From an uncultured beta proteobacterium (lineage in GTDB: Bacteria; Pseudomonadota; Gammaproteobacteria; Burkholderiales; Burkholderiaceae): 8,275 nucleotides of DNA. The notes beneath the pieces were generated by a model. The model saw only the letters and a program-made list of their open reading frames with translations. It was not told where the DNA came from and did not search any database. Positions 6,814 through 8,275 of the stretch are shown here, one piece after another; position 1 is the first letter of the stretch; each line of letters begins with the position of its first letter. The stretch covers positions 1 through 8,275 of the forward strand of contig CAIMXN010000089.1 of the NCBI GenBank assembly GCA_903845455.1, in the 5' to 3' direction. The translations under genes and the position numbers were made by a program.

Positions 6814-8025
6814 ATGATTCAAATTGCAACATCCTGGCTATTGTTATTACCCATACTATTTGGTTTGGGCTGGTTAGCATCGCGCTGGGATCTACGTCTT
6901 GAGAACCGCATGGATGAGCGCGAGCGTATGCGGCAACAACGCTCAACCTTTAAAGGTTTAAGTCTGCTATTAAATGAACAACCCGATCAAGCTATTGAGA
7001 CTTTAGTCAAAATTGCACAGCTAGATCCCGAAACTATTGAGCTACATTTTTCTTTAGGTAATTTATTTCGTCGGCGTGGTGAAACAGAGCGGGCAATTCG
7101 GGTACATCAGCACTTGGCTAACCGTGATGATTTAAAACCACGTGATCGTGATCATGCGGCTTATGAATTAGGGCGAGATTTTTTGCGTGCAGGTTTATTG
7201 GATCGCGCTGAAGCCTCTTTAAATCGAGTGGGTGATGGAAAATATGCAGCCCCTGCCAAAGAGAGTCTTTTAGAGATGTACCAAGTTGAGCGTGATTGGA
7301 AAAAGGCCGTCATTGCCGCTGCAGAACTCGAAGGTTTACAAGGTAAATCACATCAAATTGAGATTGCACAGTTTCATTGTGAGTTGGCGCAAGAAGCGCT
7401 GCGTCGTAAAGATTTAGTAGATGCGGAGCAGTCCATTGAGCGCGCCCTGCAAGCTGTCCCAAATCACGCTCGCGCCTTAATTTTGCGGGGTGATTATTTG
7501 GTGGCGTCTGAACGCCCAGCCCAAGCTATTGTCATCTGGGGTCTAGTAGCAGATGCTCACCCAGCTTATATGCATTTACTTGCTGATCGATGGATGACCG
7601 CCCATGCTACCCTCGATAAAGCGGATGCTGGCTTAGAGAGACTGTGTGAGTTATTAAAAACGCAAGCCTCTGGTGAGTTGCTTGATATTGTGCAAAAACA
7701 TGTGATACAGATGCGTGGACCACAAGCTGCCGAGCTTATGCTCGTTGATGTCATGCAGCACTCTCCAAGCTTAAGCGCCTTATCAAAACTAGCCGAGACT
7801 CGCTTAGTGCTTGCTGAAAGTAATGGAAGCCCTGAGAAGATTTCTGAAATCAAGTCGATTTTAAGTTTGTTGAAGCAACGTACAAATAGTTTGGCACGTT
7901 ATACCTGTGGTAATTGTGGTTTCCGAGCACGACGTTTCTATTGGCAATGTCCAGGTTGTAATCATTGGGAGGCTTACTCACCAAGACGCAGTGAGGGCGC
8001 TGTACCAAGTGGCCCATCGATGTAA
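6814..8025 (+). CDS. lapB: Lipopolysaccharide assembly protein B (YciM), TPR protein, 403 aa
   Basis: LapB is an inner-membrane protein that, in E. coli, works with FtsH and PbgA/YejM to control LpxC breakdown and so the rate of LPS synthesis. Seen here: one N-terminal membrane segment (about residues 4-22, AGA-free and Leu/Ile-rich, followed by Arg-rich residues), a long run of TPR-like helices from about 45 to 335, with LHFSLGNLFRRRGETERAI at 77-95 and ELGRDFLRAGLLDRAE at 118-133 matching the most conserved parts of the family, and a C-terminal rubredoxin-type metal knuckle with Cys365-x2-Cys368 and Cys379-x2-Cys382 in YTCGNCGF and WQCPGC. The length is close to E. coli LapB (389 aa). The short tail after residue 390 is polar and probably disordered. 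ATG 6814 places the membrane segment at the N-terminus; no Shine-Dalgarno is visible. The small partner gene lapA, often directly upstream, is not present between ihfB and lapB. Confidence 0.94.
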   Translation: MIQIATSWLLLLPILFGLGWLASRWDLRLENRMDERERMRQQRSTFKGLSLLLNEQPDQAIETLVKIAQLDPETIELHFSLGNLFRRRGETERAIRVHQHLANRDDLKPRDRDHAAYELGRDFLRAGLLDRAEASLNRVGDGKYAAPAKESLLEMYQVERDWKKAVIAAAELEGLQGKSHQIEIAQFHCELAQEALRRKDLVDAEQSIERALQAVPNHARALILRGDYLVASERPAQAIVIWGLVADAHPAYMHLLADRWMTAHATLDKADAGLERLCELLKTQASGELLDIVQKHVIQMRGPQAAELMLVDVMQHSPSLSALSKLAETRLVLAESNGSPEKISEIKSILSLLKQRTNSLARYTCGNCGFRARRFYWQCPGCNHWEAYSPRRSEGAVPSGPSM

Positions 8026-8087
8026 TACATTAACAAGACCGTAATCAATTTTGTGTTTAATGGCAGTACCTAAATTAGAAATCTATT

Positions 8088-8091
8088 GGAG
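8088..8091 (+). promoter_or_regulatory. Ribosome binding site deciding the ugd TTG start
   Basis: GGAG lies five bases before TTG 8097. It is the only strong Shine-Dalgarno match at any start codon in the window and supports the rare TTG start of ugd over downstream ATG codons, which would remove the Rossmann loop. Confidence 0.8.
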
Positions 8092-8096
8092 TTAAC

Positions 8097-8275
8097 TTGA
8101 AAGTCACCATTATTGGTAGTGGATATGTTGGACTCGTTACAGGTGCCTGTCTGGCTGAGCAAGGCAATAATGTGTTTTGCGTAGATGTAGATGCCAAAAA
8201 GATTGAGATTCTCAATTCTGGTGGCGTACCGATTTACGAGCCAGGCCTGAAAGAGATGATTGAGCGTAACCGTGC
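8097..8275 (+). CDS. ugd: UDP-glucose 6-dehydrogenase, 5' part only
   Basis: The enzyme oxidises UDP-glucose to UDP-glucuronate with NAD, supplying capsule, exopolysaccharide or LPS sugars. Only the first 59 codons are present; the frame stays open to the window edge. The start is TTG 8097, chosen because GGAG (8088-8091) sits five bases upstream, the best ribosome binding site in the window, and because the product then begins MKVTIIGSGYVG, the exact family N-terminus. The Rossmann motif GSGYVG is at 7-12, acidic Asp30 and Asp32 in VDVD end the second strand, and PIYEPGL at 45-51 is the characteristic substrate-side motif of UDP-sugar dehydrogenases. The related GDP-mannose dehydrogenase family shares the fold, but the motif set and the lapB-ugd order known in Burkholderiales favour UDP-glucose. 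The catalytic Cys lies beyond the window. Confidence 0.92.
   Translation, partial: MKVTIIGSGYVGLVTGACLAEQGNNVFCVDVDAKKIEILNSGGVPIYEPGLKEMIERNR

Noticed and set aside
7566..7853. 95-codon open frame on the - strand inside lapB
   Set aside because: It has no recognisable motif, is Ser/Cys-rich low-quality sequence typical of antisense frames, and overlaps the conserved TPR region of lapB.
8048..8079. Possible ugd promoter (TTGTGT with a TAAATT/ATTAGA region)
   Set aside because: No pair of hexamers has both good matches and a 16-18 base spacer, so a promoter cannot be supported from sequence alone.

Overview
This looks like a chromosomal housekeeping segment from a betaproteobacterium of the order Burkholderiales. 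Base composition is moderate (roughly mid-40s % GC by eye), much lower than Burkholderia or Ralstonia. The gene order pheA-hisC-tyrA-aroA-cmk-rpsA-ihfB-lapB-ugd is the one I know from that order. A small-genome freshwater lineage such as Polynucleobacter is my best guess; this is inferred from gene order, protein style and GC, not from a marker gene.

Layout. All genes are on the + strand. Positions 1-3843 hold an aromatic amino acid block: the 3' end of pheA (prephenate dehydratase with ACT domain), a HisC-type aminotransferase, tyrA (prephenate dehydrogenase) and aroA (EPSP synthase). The last three are joined by 1-4 base overlaps, so they are almost certainly one translationally coupled operon. 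cmk (cytidylate kinase) follows 18 bases later. A 150-base spacer with a leader hairpin precedes rpsA (ribosomal protein S1, six S1 domains). A strong intrinsic terminator closes rpsA, and ihfB (IHF beta) begins only 11 bases beyond its T-run. A second intrinsic terminator follows ihfB. Then come lapB (membrane-anchored TPR/rubredoxin-type regulator of LPS synthesis) and, after a 71-base spacer, the 5' end of ugd (UDP-glucose 6-dehydrogenase), cut by the window edge.

How the genes work together. AroA makes the direct precursor of chorismate. PheA and TyrA are the two branches leading from it to phenylpyruvate and 4-hydroxyphenylpyruvate. The aminotransferase between them can plausibly do the last transamination to Phe and Tyr as well as (or instead of) the histidinol-phosphate step. 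cmk and rpsA serve nucleotide metabolism and translation, ihfB nucleoid structure, and lapB and ugd the cell envelope. The two terminators split the run into separate transcription units despite uniform orientation.

I see no mobile element, CRISPR array, tRNA/rRNA gene, phage gene or unknown protein, and no evidence of a new biological system. The points worth a second look are small: a leader hairpin before rpsA, a terminator almost touching the ihfB start codon, a 14-base perfect palindrome before hisC, an apparent absence of lapA next to lapB, an altered active-site-loop residue in TyrA, and a mini-ORF abutting the ugd TTG start.
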